Shown: positions 1 to 10,970 of the stretch, piece after piece | How the letters are laid out: each line of letters starts with the position of its first letter | Position numbering within the stretch: position 1 is the first letter of the stretch | Assembly (NCBI RefSeq): GCF_002878395.1 | Contig: NC_061114.1 | Location: 168,676,883 to 168,740,882, forward strand | DNA: 64,000 bases | Direction: 5' to 3' | Source of the DNA: Capsicum annuum | Taxonomy: Eukaryota; Streptophyta; Magnoliopsida; Solanales; Solanaceae | Program-made: the position numbers and the translations under genes | The notes under the pieces: model-generated | Seen by the model: only the letters and a program-made list of their open reading frames with translations | Database searches by the model: none | Told to the model about the DNA's origin: nothing

Positions 1-193
1 AGAGAGGTATTACCCCTCAATAGAATAACTGGTTAACTGGGAAATTAAAATTGGATGACTTTATTTCTATTTTTAATTGAGGCATAGCATGAGTGAGCTA
101 ATCTATGCCAAGAATGACATCAAAATTAATCATCTATAACTCTAAAAGATCAATTGAGGTAACTTTATGATATACTGTGACTACACAATTTCT

Positions 194-400
194 CTATACC
201 CATTTAGCTATAATAAATTTACCTACAGGGTTTGACTGTAAGAAAGGCTCTGCTAACGCTTCAGAACTAACCTCAAAATTGAAATCTATATAAGGAGTTA
301 CAAAAGAAAGTGAAGCTTTAGAATCTAACATTGCATAAATATGAAAATGGAAAATTTGTAACGTACCCATAACCATATCAAGAAAACTTTCTTAATGATG
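194..400 (-). pseudogene. Retropepsin-like aspartic protease remnant of gypsy pol
   Basis: The 60-residue open frame matches the start of the gypsy protease domain: the active-site loop reads YAMLDSKASLSFVTPYIDF, followed by a PVGK..IAKWV segment typical of these elements. In an active enzyme the loop is D-S/T/P-G. Here the glycine is replaced by lysine (DSK), so the site should be inactive. The domain would process the Gag-Pol polyprotein in the particle. It lies downstream of the zinc knuckle, in the correct order. The frame is cut by a stop at its low-coordinate end and the remainder is not visible in one frame. I am confident of the family and have no expectation of function. Confidence 0.75.
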
Positions 401-531
401 TTGACTCAGGAGTGCATGCAACATACTCTGGCACTGCCCACTGGTGGCACTTGAAGTAGCACCCTACTAAGTTGGGAGACTTGTTGGAGCTAAAGAATAA
501 TAGGACTGACACTGCTGACTAGCCATCAGGC

Positions 532-634
532 AATATCTGACACTGTAGACTGGCTTACCAAAACTAAAACACACAACACTATAAGTCTTACACTCACCCG
601 GATAATTCCTACCATATTTTTGACAAAGAAAATT
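532..634 (-). pseudogene. Gag zinc-knuckle (CCHC) remnant
   Basis: On the minus strand this stretch reads as two decayed cysteine clusters: a first block CQKYGRNYPGEC and a second VCFSFGKPVYSVRYC. In related gypsy gags the second block is C-x2-C-x4-H-x4-C. Here the second Cys and the His are changed (to Ser and Tyr), so zinc binding should be lost. Its place between the gag core (864-1410) and the protease (194-400) is as expected. The domain normally binds the element's RNA during packaging. Confidence 0.65.
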
Positions 635-863
635 AGTACGACGACTGTTGACACTACCTTGGGACTTAGAGACTGTTGCCTTGTCCCAAATGTCTTACCT
701 AAACTTAGGTACTAATGCACTAACTAAAGATGGAGCTGGGGCTAAAAATTTATGACTGAACTGACAACGATTACTGCCTTCTAATCTTGGCTAAGAAAAG
801 TTTAAAATACTTATTTTGACCCTCTTGCTTTCTCTACCTCTTTTCATTTTTCCACCTCAATCT

Positions 864-1410
864 TTAAGCATGAACCATAATCAACATGGAAGTCCTACAC
901 TCCTTGCCCATACTACTAGATATACCAGATATAAACTTACTCATTCTAGACCTATTATCCGCCACCATAGAAAGAGAATACCTCACTAACAGAGTGAACT
1001 TAAGCAAGTATTCCTTTATACTCATATTATAATGCTTTAAATTGATAAACTCTTGAACCTTAGCTTCTCTCAACTCTAATGCAAATAACCTATCTAAGAA
1101 AGCAATGGAAAGTTCCTCCCACTCAATAGGCCCTGCACCAACGGCATGGTCTTCCTTCCACTGCTTAAACCATGTGTGAGCTACATCCTGCACTTGATAT
1201 GAAGATAACTATGCACTCTTACTCAAAGTGACACCCGTAATATTAGTCACCTTCTGAAAAATATCTAGAAATGCCTGTGGATCCTCCTTTAACTTGGATC
1301 TTAAAAGTAAAGGGGGATTCATCCAGTGAAATATGAAATCTAACTGCAACTGTATTTTTTACTAGATTAGCTGGAGAAATAACTTGCTGGTTGTTTTGGG
1401 TACCTATAGG
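864..1410 (-). pseudogene. Gag capsid-domain remnant (Retrotrans_gag family)
   Basis: The 109-residue frame at 864-1193 begins MQDVAHTWFKQWKED and continues through W-E-E-L..AF-L-D-R-L-F and an EFINLKHYNMSIKEYLLKF segment, the usual core of plant gypsy capsid proteins. Upstream, about 1193-1410, the same strand carries the N-terminal part, interrupted by stops and frame changes. Its role would be to build the retrotransposon particle in the cytoplasm. The PBS lies about 200 bases upstream, as in a normal 5' leader. The protein is broken and there is no reason to expect expression. Confidence 0.8.
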
Positions 1411-1617
1411 CATTTTCTGTAAAAGGAATGAAGGATAAGTTGGAAAGAGAGGTTAAATAGAGCTCATTCTCTTTCTCACGACATGAATACATAAAGAAGG
1501 GAAACTTTCATAAAATGTTTCACAGGCTTTTATCCATAATTCTGGCATGCTTCACACACATGCACAAGACTCTACTCAACATGATGTTCAGTCTGCCTAG
1601 GACAACTTAAAATCTTA

Positions 1618-1632
1618 GGCTCTAATACAAAG
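1618..1632 (-). other. Primer-binding site, initiator-tRNA-Met type, degenerate
   Basis: The minus strand reads CTTTGTATTAGAGCC here. The usual plant gypsy site, complementary to the 3' end of initiator tRNA-Met, is TGGTATCAGAGC, so this copy has a few substitutions. It lies just inside the LTR end (about 1637) and upstream of gag, which fixes the orientation of the element. Confidence 0.7.
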
Positions 1633-1636
1633 TTTT

Positions 1637-3650
1637 ATCACAACCCGAGGCTACCCCTAGTCGCGATAGTGGTGCTTACGGTCATGAGTGATGATAAGCT
1701 AACCTATGAGCTGGTACTTGCTGTGAGAACTGAATAAAATGGTACTGATATAACATATGATAAAGATAATTTGATAAAATATTAAAATATCATAATACTA
1801 TATTTATGTAAATGATAAGTCTGAAATATCTGTAATGACTGATAATACTGAACAGACTTACTGACTATCTAACTGATTATCTGAAATACTCTAAACTAAC
1901 TGAGGAGTTGATGGGACAAGCCCCCAACTAACTTTGATTTTCTGAACATAAGAAAAGACTAAATAACTTGGGTAAATAAATCATGTCCTCAATGGATAAG
2001 GACTCACTAATGCTACTGTTGAGTTTTGCTGAGCTGTCTAAGAATGGTCGAGAAATTAAGCGTTCGAACATATATTTTAAGACAACATCGAACAAAGAAA
2101 ATTATGTGATCAGTACTTTGAATGTATAAGTACGTAAGATAAGGACTAACTAAAATGCATGAGATAACTGAGCATAAATTCATGAGCATGTAATATCTGA
2201 GAATGCAAGACCAAGCATAAACGTATTACTAAAATAATTTGTAAATTAAGAGACAAAAATATATATAACTAAAAAATTATAAATCTGACCTGTACACTTG
2301 GTCAAGAAAATCTACACTGAGATATACTGAAATACTGACAGACTGTGGGAGGTATCATATAACTGACATGCCCCAATATGAGCTAATTGGGGTCCAACCT
2401 ATAACCCAATTTGGAAGGGTGTCAGTACCGTTCGATAAGTACTAACACTAGCTGTGTGGATCCACTAAACTAATGTCTCGAAGGACTAGTCACCTTCTAC
2501 TGGTAGGTTCTCTCATGATATATATGTGAACCCTAAACTGGAAGGTAGACATCTCAAACCTACGTTGATTACATAGTTCTAGAACTCGAGGATTGCTACT
2601 GTGGGTCACACCCTCTACTGGAAAGTGGGTCCCCATCCCTGGGTTTGCTTAGAGTTAAATCCTACTCTCAACCGAACTAACACTAGTAATAAACTAAACT
2701 ATGATTACCTAAACATAATTTCTGATAGTAATCATCATGATTATATCAACTAAAAAATAAGAATATTCATGGTTGTATTGAATCATTACTTTTAAATCTG
2801 AAATCATGTAAAAATACAAAGGTATCGGGTGTTCATAACCCACTAGCACTGAATGATAAAAAAAATATGACATTTAAGCTTAAAACTATAGTATGGAATC
2901 ATGGTTCAACCCAAGACATATACATTTTATCAAACACGTGGAAAGCATGGAATTGAACATGAGGATATTTTAAACACAAGAAATCAACAACATGAAATTC
3001 ACTTTAATAAGACATGGGAAACTGAGATTTATAGTATGAGTAAATCAATTACTTCATGGGAACATAAATGGGCTGAATTGAATTTAAATTACCAAGGAAA
3101 ACATAAATTAAACTTATCTTAAACACGTAAAATACCATAATAATAGAAAAGTCTATCCTTTAATTTAAAAGAGGGTTTTTGGGTTCCATGAATAAAGGGA
3201 CTCATAAATGAACACCCCACATACCTTAAGCTAAAGGAAAACACTAATCTTAATGCTTTCTTGCTTATTCTTGAACTTGGGGAACTTGAATTCTTGATTT
3301 CTTGGAAAAAAGAAATTCAATTTTGTTTTTGGGTAAAATAGGAGGGATTTCTTAAGTTGAAATTGGGAGAAAAGGGGCAAGTAATGCCCTAACTGATGCC
3401 CTAAGTCATGATACGACTGATTGGGTTGAGGGGGTGAAAGACCCCATTGCCCCTCAGTCATTTAAATTAAGAACTAGACCCAATAGGCTCATCACGACTT
3501 GGTTTTATCACCGTCATAGATCAAATCTTCATAATGAGGAGAATAAGGAAAATATACCATGCCATGTCATGGATGATGATCTTAATAGTAAAGAAAATGC
3601 CAAGAAAATCCTCTGTGATGGCTCTAGTACATTTTGGGGTGATAATATCA
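1637..3650 (-). repeat. LTR of the truncated gypsy element (5' LTR, minus)
   Basis: The inner edge is set by the PBS. The outer edge is tentative: at 3650 the minus strand starts TGATATTATCACCCC, resembling the TGTGATACCCC starts of other LTRs here, and unrelated Tat-like leader sequence begins at about 3668. The 3' part of this LTR (near 1640-1930) is recognisably related, on the minus strand, to the ends of the array LTRs (the GGGACA..CCCATCAACTC stretch and the GGTTAGCTTAT stretch). Near 2580-2660 it also shares the reverse of a block found at 39370-39430. Open frames inside (2901-3122, 3231-3461) look like chance. The length of about 2.0 kb is an estimate. Confidence 0.6.
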
Positions 3651-3667
3651 AAGCAGATGCAACTCTA

Positions 3668-3740
3668 TGATTAGGGAGAGGACCTAACTTAAACTACTTT
3701 TCAACGTTATGCTTGGTAGATTTTATGAAAGTCAAACCAC
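3668..3740 (+). repeat. Tat-like leader repeat, copy 1
   Basis: Starts GATTAGGGAGAGGACC and shares ACTACTTTTCAACRTTATGC with the sequence at 7753-7825, which directly follows the PBS there. This copy has lost the PBS; the minus-strand gypsy LTR ends immediately to its left, so that insertion or a deletion probably removed it. Confidence 0.65.
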
Positions 3741-4365
3741 TAAAGAAAATGATAAATTTTTGATGAGAAGAGAAAAGTCCCCATATTTTGGAGTTTGACA
3801 TTCCAAAAGGGCAAAAGGGATTCTACCACTTGAAGGTTAACAAATGCAAAAGTCTTGATGTAAAAAGTGGATTTTTGATGTCCTCAACAATACCCAAATA
3901 GCCTATTAGAAAATTTGATGCAAAGTTGGGTAAAAGAATCAAGTCTTCAAAGTAGAGTGATAAAAGTAACCTTGTTTTGCCCTTGACTTTGCCCCATGCG
4001 CCACGAAGACGTATTGATCTCAAGTTGAGGTGTCGATTTAAATCCTCTATGTGGAGAATTTAATGATGATGAAAGAGTCACTTTGCCACGACTTTAAACC
4101 AAGTGCTTAAATGTAGGAAACCCATCGTTTTTATGTTTACAGTATTTATTTTTGAATAATTAACAAAATTTTAATGCTTTCTAGATAGTTTGGCAGATTG
4201 GAGGCCAAAAAAGGGGTGAAACCATCTTAAGAAGTGTGGCATATATTCAGGAAAATGTGGAAAAATTGGGGAGAAAAATGCCTCAGGTACCGTGATCATG
4301 ACTTTAAGATTGCGATCTAGTTAATCATACCCCAAATCTGACTCTATGTCCAATTGTCAACATAG

Positions 4366-4790
4366 TTATCAATGCAGCTTCTAGGAGACCTTTTACCCTT
4401 CTTATGCTTTTATGTTATATAGTTATATTACTATAAGTATTGTAGTGGGGGTTGTGTCCCTACACCTATGCGTACTTATTGGTTTGCAATACTTGAATTT
4501 AGTTCTCACGAAGCATGCAAATTTTGTGAATTCATTATTTTCATTTTAAGTTTTTGGTTATTTTAATAATATTGTTGGACAAGCCTTTCCCTATGATTTA
4601 TTGAGTGATGACATTATTATGGGAAACTCATTGTTATTGGTTTTTGAGCCATGGATGTAGGGAAAGTCTGAGTACCCATAACATTGGGGCTATAAATTCT
4701 AAGGAAGTCTAAGTACCTATGTCATTTTAGATTTGGGATCACACTTGTACTGATGGAGAAATCTGAGTAGCAAAATGATTTACCCGTATG
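4366..4790 (+). repeat. Inverted repeat, left arm
   Basis: Repeated in opposite orientation at 7850-8205. Shared blocks include a GTAGTGGGGGTTGT stretch, TGCGTACTTATTG, a GAAGCATG.AAATTTTGTGAATT stretch and a TGAGTACCC.TA stretch. About 3.1 kb separates the arms, and the Tat-like LTR lies between them. Confidence 0.6.
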
Positions 4791-5003
4791 AAAGATAAAA
4801 TGTGAGACGAAGGCTTGGGTTGGTTCCATAATTAGCAAATTACGCATGGTGAAAATACAAAACAAACACGCCCTTCATTCAAAATAATTCAAAAATCAAG
4901 GCACGAACGTGAGCAATATTATATCAATACTTTTCCTCTTTTTATGACTCCCAAATTTTGGTTTTGAAAAGAATTAGTAAATACTTTATTTTTGTCTCTA
5001 GTA

Positions 5004-5019
5004 GGGGGGGGGGGGGGGG
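5004..5019 (+). repeat. Homopolymer run of 16 G
   Basis: Uninterrupted G run in otherwise AT-rich non-coding DNA. Possible G-quadruplex former or a sequencing-unstable site. Its length should be treated as uncertain. Confidence 0.9.
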
Positions 5020-6223
5020 CAATTGAGCCCTCTCAACGATTTTGCATACCACATGAAGTGAGCTTATTTATTAGAATCTCATGTGTACCTGTACCATCTA
5101 GAACTTTCCCTATCAATCTATCAAGGCTTATTTTGATTGTACTTGGTTGGTGAGAAGATCTTAGGCCATCTTTGTGACATTAGAAGTAACCTTTGGAATA
5201 AAGATCCTACCCTTGCATAGATGTTAGCCCTAGTCACCCACTTCGATCATTTAGACCTTTTGTTAGCAAACACATTTCAAGCCATGAGTGTTTAAATCTT
5301 ATCCCTCTTTTGAACTCTATCTTCCTTGAACTTTAAAAGGAAAATTGAAGTTAAAAGCTTAGGTTGGGAGTGGGGAAGATTTTAAGAGGTAACTTTGGGA
5401 AATGAAGTTGTAAGTGAGTGCATATGGGCTTAACCATAGAGAATAATTAAATCAAAAAAAGAAGGGACCTAAGAAAGGAAAGAAAATCATCAAATGTACA
5501 AGGCAAAAAGGTAAAAATAAAATTCTTTCCAAAATATGGGTGAATCAAGGTAGTAAAATTAGGCATATGTGTAAAGAGTGAAAATAAGAGAAGTGGGTCA
5601 TGGTCAAAAGTTCGATAAAAAAGTGTGATGTAGATGTACAAAGAGGTTATGGCTATTTTTTCCTAAATGATAGCCTACTCTACCCCTAACCTATGTTAAA
5701 AACTCAAAAAGTCCTTTGAGATTTGCAACCAACTGTATTCATTATAGTGGCGATTGAAAACAGTGGCAAGCCTATGGGATAGTACTTTTTAGCATCTAGA
5801 GTCCTTATGTGCGAGAGAGAGTCTTACACTTAAATACTTTGTTGCATTCTTGATAAATTGGTGTGTGAGGGATTCTCATTCTTTTGACGAGGCATTTAAA
5901 CAAGTTGAGGTAGGTGATATTGTCACCTTTCAAAAAATTACGCAACTAGAGTATAGTGGAGTAAAGAAAAAAAAGGTGAGTCACTTCTTAAGAATTAGTG
6001 ATTGCTACATTGTTGCTTTTCAAAAGACTATTGCATCCTTGAAAATCACATTTTATATTGAGGGGTATCGTGAGAATAGCTTTGCCCATATGTGAAGAGC
6101 TACTTCTGGTAGTAATCTAGTTGGAGCTATTGGGATCATTAGGTCATACAAATGGGGCATAAATCATTGTCTAATAGTAAGTGGTAGTGTTTCTGGAGGA
6201 CAAAGAATGATTTAAGTTGGTGG

Positions 6224-7733
6224 TGTTGATGAGTGGTGAATTTTTCACTCATTTGCACTCCACTTCAATGCACACTACTAGGATTTGAATGTATAAATCA
6301 GGTTACTTTGTGATTAAATGCACTATTTTCCATATTTTTCAGGCATACATGTTATGAGAATGAAAGATGTGGATGCAAGCAAAAATGGATCAAAAATGAG
6401 AGAGCTAGAAGACCTAAAGAAGAAACCTGCCTCAGTTACCACATCGCAGTCTGTGGGCCACGATCGCGGCCAATCAAGCCAAGTCAAAGTACCATAATTG
6501 CGGTGTCCTTACCACGGTTGTGGTAGCTGCGATCGCGGTAAAGCTTCTGCGATCGTGGATAAGTAGGAATTTTCCCAAGGGTGGTTTTGTAATTTTACCC
6601 AACCAAAACCAATAGCTTCTATAGGCTTGAACCCTTTCTCTTTTGGGGACATTCACATTTATAGAGATTTTATTCTATCCTTAGTTTTGGATTTTATCAC
6701 TTGGAGCTTGGAGCAAAATTTGTACTAGTATTGAGATAAAAGACATTAAAGTGACTCCTAAGTGAAGAATTTGCAAATCTCATTTATGATTCATTGGAAT
6801 TTAAAATGTGGTTTGCTTTATCTTTATTTTTCATGAATCTATTTGATGGAAATCTTAGTCTATTTTTGCTTATTGTCTTTATGTGTTGCTAGTTCTTTCT
6901 CTTGGGATTATGTTTGAATAGGGTGCAACTGTGTGTGGGTTTTGATGTATTTGTGTAGATTCTAGTTTGTTGATGATAACTTTCACTATTTCTTGATTTA
7001 ATTAGTTCGGATTTGTGGGTAAAAATCCCAAACAAAAAAAGTGGGTTTATGGTTGAAAACCCGAAACTCTTAAAAGCTCACATCATCCTTGAAAGAGGGA
7101 TGTCAGTGAACTTTTGGAACCCATGGTATCCTTGAAAGGGGGCTATGCGGGAAAAAGCAATAGTGGATAGTAATAGATGTAGTTTTCTATCCATTTTCTA
7201 TCTTAGAAATAAGGGTGAATAGAGAGCAGGCTATATTTTGGGGATCTTCCTAGAAAAAGGGATGCCCAATTGAGGTTTTGGGTGTCTTTAATTGCCATAC
7301 TCATTAGGTACTAGTAAGGGTCAATCAGTGATATCTTGGATACTTTGTTGACAAGCTAGCCTCAAGGATTTTCAACCTAGCCTACCACATTATTAACGAA
7401 TAGAAATTTCATCAAATCATTATGTTCCCATGCATAACTTGCCCCTAGAAAAGAATAATACCAAGATCTGTTTGTAATTTATTATGCTCTAATTATTCTT
7501 AGTCCCAAGTTAGTCCTTTAGAAGCCAAAAAATAATTCTACCTTTGAAAACATTCAAAATCCCCTAAAATATTTATATCTTAGGTTTGAATTTAGTAACT
7601 AACTTTAATTTTAAACTTATTTAATCATCAGTCACATTTTTCCTCGTGGATTTGACCCCGACTAAATACTGGGTAAATATATTGACAATGACCACCTTTC
7701 ACTTAAATCTACATGTAAGTTGAGTATTATAAA
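6224..7733 (+). repeat. Athila/Tat-type LTR, plus strand
   Basis: The start is placed at TGTTGATGAGTGG (6224), after a purine-rich stretch. The end is set by the PBS at 7737. The end carries the block CTCGTGGATTTGACCCCGAC, which is typical of Athila/Tat-group LTRs shortly before the tRNA-primed PBS. Within it, 6440-6556 is unusually CG-rich for the window, with several GATCGCGG-like words. The exact start is uncertain by a few bases. No coding sequence. Confidence 0.65.
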
Positions 7734-7736
7734 AAA

Positions 7737-7752
7737 TGGCGTCGTTACCCGG
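7737..7752 (+). other. Primer-binding site of Athila/Tat type
   Basis: Reads TGGCGTCGTTACCCGG. The common form in Athila/Tat elements is TGGCGCCGTTGCCGGGG. The differences include transitions at CpG. It is preceded by the LTR and followed by the leader repeat, which identifies the lineage and the plus orientation. Confidence 0.75.
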
Positions 7753-7825
7753 ATTAGGGAGAAGACCTCACTCAAACTACTTTTCAACATTATGCTTGGT
7801 TGTTTGACTTTAATCACATTTTGTC
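7753..7825 (+). repeat. Tat-like leader repeat, copy 2
   Basis: Directly follows the PBS and repeats 3668-3740 with only a few differences over the first 50 bases. The two copies lie about 4.1 kb apart in the same orientation. Confidence 0.65.
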
Positions 7826-7849
7826 TCTAATATAGAAAAATCATATGGC

Positions 7850-8205
7850 TATTTAGAATTCACCATCAGTACAAGTACGATCCCAATAAAAAATGCTACG
7901 GGTACTCAGACTTCCCTTCTATCCGTGGCTCAATGCCCAATCACGTTGAGTTTTCCTTATGAATGTTATCACTCAATCTATCACAGGAAAAGTCTTGCCA
8001 AACATCATTACTAGAAGAAACAGAAAACTAAAATTAAAACAATCAATTCACAAAATTTCCATGCTTCGTGTGAACTAAATGCAAGTATTGGAAATCAATA
8101 AGTACGCACAGATGTAGGGCTACAACCCCCACTACAAGACTTGTTGTGACCCCACTACATAACATAAAAGCATATGAACGGTAAAAGGGCTCCCTAAAAC
8201 TGTAT
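7850..8205 (-). repeat. Inverted repeat, right arm
   Basis: Reverse-complement partner of 4366-4790 (for example the blocks around TCACAAAATTTCCATGCTTCG and ACAACCCCCACTAC). It has no recognisable coding content. Bases 8206-8512 after it hold no repeat or gene I can identify. Confidence 0.6.
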
Positions 8206-8512
8206 TGAAAATACCTCAGCTTTATCTATTATGATGCATAAAACTCCTAAACTAGTGTTGGGTTTTACCTATCAGAGGCCCTCGTTATTTATTTAATTTT
8301 ATATTTCTTAAACTAGGTGTCTAACTCTGTTGCCTTAGACATTCCTAGTGACCTCAACATGGGCTCAAGGTAGAACCCTCTCTTAGGACTCTATGTACTA
8401 GGGACAATAATACTATCTCGATCATATAACATATGAATCCAAGGTTACCTCCATCGATTAATAATAGGTACCGGGGTAGTCTTGATCTAAAAATTAGGTT
8501 GAACTATCCAAA

Positions 8513-8622
8513 AGGTGGTATCTACTCCAAAACTACACCTCCAATTGAAGGATAAAACATCACTGTCAAAATATAGTAACCCAACTAAGTTGGGGTCATC
8601 CCATAGGGAACACGTCAGATAT
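8513..8622 (-). repeat. LTR A (Tat-type), 3' terminal piece, split by insertion
   Basis: On the minus strand this is the last ~110 bases of a Tat-type LTR. It lines up with 53584-53690: both share a CCAAAA..ACACCTCCA-like block, a TGTCAAA-TATA block and an AACCCA...GGTTGGGG..CCCATAGGGAA block. The LTR resumes at 16418 after the element at 8623-16412. Confidence 0.65.
8618..8622. repeat. Target-site duplication, left copy (GATAT)
   Basis: Five bases immediately left of the LTR start TGTAACACC. The right copy at 16413-16417 reads AATAT, one mismatch, as expected for an old insertion. Confidence 0.65.
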
Positions 8623-10807
8623 TGTAACACCTCATCTTTTTGGCCTCTAAAAATTTAGAGTTTCTGAGATCACTACCGAAGTAATGACTCACCTAACAAA
8701 TCGTGAAGACTCAATATGAGTCGTAGGGTTTAAGTCGTAGGTACACTAGTGAGGAATGCCCAAATTTCTATCCTGAGTATGGCATGTCCTCATGAATAAT
8801 GGGAAGATATTGTGAGGCCTAAGGTTATACTTATGGTCCCAGCAGTGTGATGGTAAATTATTTCTGCTATGATTATGTTGACTAGGACTTTACAAGTCGT
8901 AAGGTGAGGTCACAAGTCATCGAATATGACTCGCGACCCTAGAAGTAATGTTTATGTCCAGGCAGTTACTCATATTCAATTGAAATAAGTTGTAATGTGA
9001 CCCACAATGACTGGCAACAATATTCTTATATTTTATTTAAGGGTACTTTAGTTATTTCCCTCTTACCCTAGGTAAGACCCATGACAAGAAAACACCTTTA
9101 GGGTCTCATTATCACCCCAACATACATAAAATACACCTTTTATCTCTCTCAAATCCCTATGGAAAAACAATAAGGGTTTTCAAAGGTACTGGTCATCATG
9201 GTCTCAAACGGTGATTCTTCTTCATAATTCTAGGTGTCTCAGGCATGTACTTCTTCCCCTAAAATTGTATTATTAAAAGGCATGTGTTTTCTGATTATTA
9301 ATATGAATTTAAATATGTATTTTTATTGGGTTGAGGGTTTTGGAAAGATAGTCACCTATATTGGATATTCATGGCAATAATGTTTTTGTTTATGTTTTAT
9401 TAATGTACTTTGAAAGATATTGGGGTGCATAGGTATGGAAAATGGGATGGGGTATAGGCATTCCTCTAAAATGATACATTTTTGTTTGAAATTGGTTTTG
9501 GAAATTGTGTTCCCTCCATCCACTTGCATAATTGGCTTTGACATATAGTTAATCACTTGATTTGTCTTACTTTCCCATACTATTGCATTGTATAAATGTT
9601 TAAAAGGATAAAAATTACTTTGAAAGCCTTGTTGGCCATATTTTTACTTTAAGCAAGAAGCTCGGGGGGTGAGTCATTCCTTCAAGCTGATTGGATAAAC
9701 TAAATGGGTTGAGGCATTTCCCCAACTTAATTTAATAAACTAAAAGGGGTTGTCGCATACCCCTAAGTTGATGGATAATTGAAATTGCATGATAATATTA
9801 TCTTAAAAGCATAGTTGGTATGACGATACCAATGATATATGCCTATGATAGATGATTCTTCATTGATAAATGGGAATGTGTAAACTATTTTAATTAGCTT
9901 ATAGGGTGTTGTGAAGCCAAGCTAAGAAATTGAAGGTCCTAAGGGACTGATACTCGAACCCACATTTGTTGACATGAGGGTTGGTATTGATGACCGTATG
10001 CTTATGACACACTTTATATATTTGTATCCTAGAATGAAATTAGGGCGGGGCATTTCCTTATCTTTCATAGATATCGTAGTTCACGTGGATAACATGCACC
10101 AAAATCATTTCAGCAGGGGAAAGCTGTACCCATATAGTCCAGGGCTATAGATGACGATTTAAGATACACAGTCTAGGATAATGTTTCAATCTTTATGAAA
10201 AACCTTGTTCCCAATCCCATTATGTCATATATACATGTATATGATTGTGTGCATATGGTTTTGAATGGTTTTGGATCTATTGATCATGGCATTATTTTAT
10301 TCTTTCCCTAAGTTACATGTTAGCATTGACCCTGCTAACTGTGCCTGAATGTTGTATCCTCATGAAATATGGAGTACAAATACACTTCTATTTCTTTGAT
10401 CAGTTATGGTGATTTCTGGATTATCTGTGAGTCAACTTGAAGTTGTAAGATTTCATTATCTGGAAAGCCCTTATTTCATAGTCATGTCTTACTTATGTCT
10501 TAGACTATTTTTGTGGGGGTTTTCCTAAGGTCAAGGGCATGTCCTGAACTAGGTTAATGTTTGGTATCTTAAAGGACTTTGTGGAAAAAGTGTGGGTGGA
10601 TTATGTTAAGGATTCTAAGACCCCTCCTGTTATTGATTTATCTATCTTGTTATATGTTCAAAATTCAGCTCTATCTTGTTATATGTCTGAAACTCACCCA
10701 TTGCTAGTTATATTATGTTCTACTTGGCTATGGTAATAAGTGTGGTCTCTGGCCCTTAGAGGACTTGAGATACCCATCACATCTAGTCCCTATTTTAAGT
10801 CATGACA
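8623..10807 (+). repeat. 5' LTR of the element at 8623-16412
   Basis: Begins TGTAACACCTC and ends TCATGACA just before the PBS. It aligns along its length with 14194-16412: shared blocks include TCTCATTATCA.CCCAACA, CTCTCTCAAATCCCTA, GACACACTTTATATATTTGTA and GACTTGAGATACCCATCACA. It contains many GACTCA/TGAGTC words in its first 400 bases. The ORF at 9356-9556 (minus) appears to be noise. Confidence 0.8.
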
Positions 10808-10810
10808 AGC

Positions 10811-10822
10811 CTGATATCTAAG
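10811..10822 (+). other. Primer-binding site, tRNA-Met type, degenerate
   Basis: CTGATATCTAAG, right after the LTR end. The usual form is TGGTATCAGAGC. The position is better evidence than the match. Confidence 0.55.
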
Positions 10823-10970
10823 TGTAGCTTCATCCTGATTGGGTGTCAATAAAGCTTTGTCATGTAAAACCTCTTTTATGGGTATGTTTTCCCTTTCTTA
10901 TGATCTATTTTTGGATATAAAGTCTAAAGTCTTGAAAACTCCTCTAATTCTAATTTCTCGTAGTTGAAAT

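Larger units (their letters stand above)
1..3650 (-). mobile_element. Truncated Ty3/gypsy element (gag, protease, PBS, 5' LTR)
   Basis: Read on the minus strand, the order is LTR (3650 to about 1637), PBS (about 1634-1618), gag, zinc knuckle and aspartic protease, after which the window ends. This is the normal 5' half of an LTR retrotransposon. The gag and protease types fit Ty3/gypsy. The LTR's last few hundred bases resemble the ends of the LTRs at 37893-40675 and 46810-49648. It could therefore be a coding relative of that non-coding family. RT and integrase would lie left of base 1. Several stops and a damaged protease site show it is dead. Confidence 0.75.
3651..6223 (+). mobile_element. 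Non-coding body of an Athila/Tat-like element (fragment)
   Basis: No protein domain could be recognised in these 2.6 kb. At its left edge is a copy of the leader that follows the Tat-like PBS at 7737. At its right edge it runs into a Tat-type LTR with a purine-rich stretch (GTTGGTGGTG) just before it. The layout leader-body-LTR-PBS-leader is what remains when an element has lost its coding part, or when two copies share one LTR. The open frame at 5850-6095 (81 residues) matches nothing I know. A run of 16 G lies at 5004-5019 and one arm of an inverted repeat at 4366-4790. Confidence 0.5.

Noticed and set aside
5850..6095. An 81-residue frame that looks less biased than its neighbours
   Set aside because: No recognisable domain, and it lies in the non-coding 3' part of a Tat-like fragment right before the LTR. 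Kept only as a mention in that feature.
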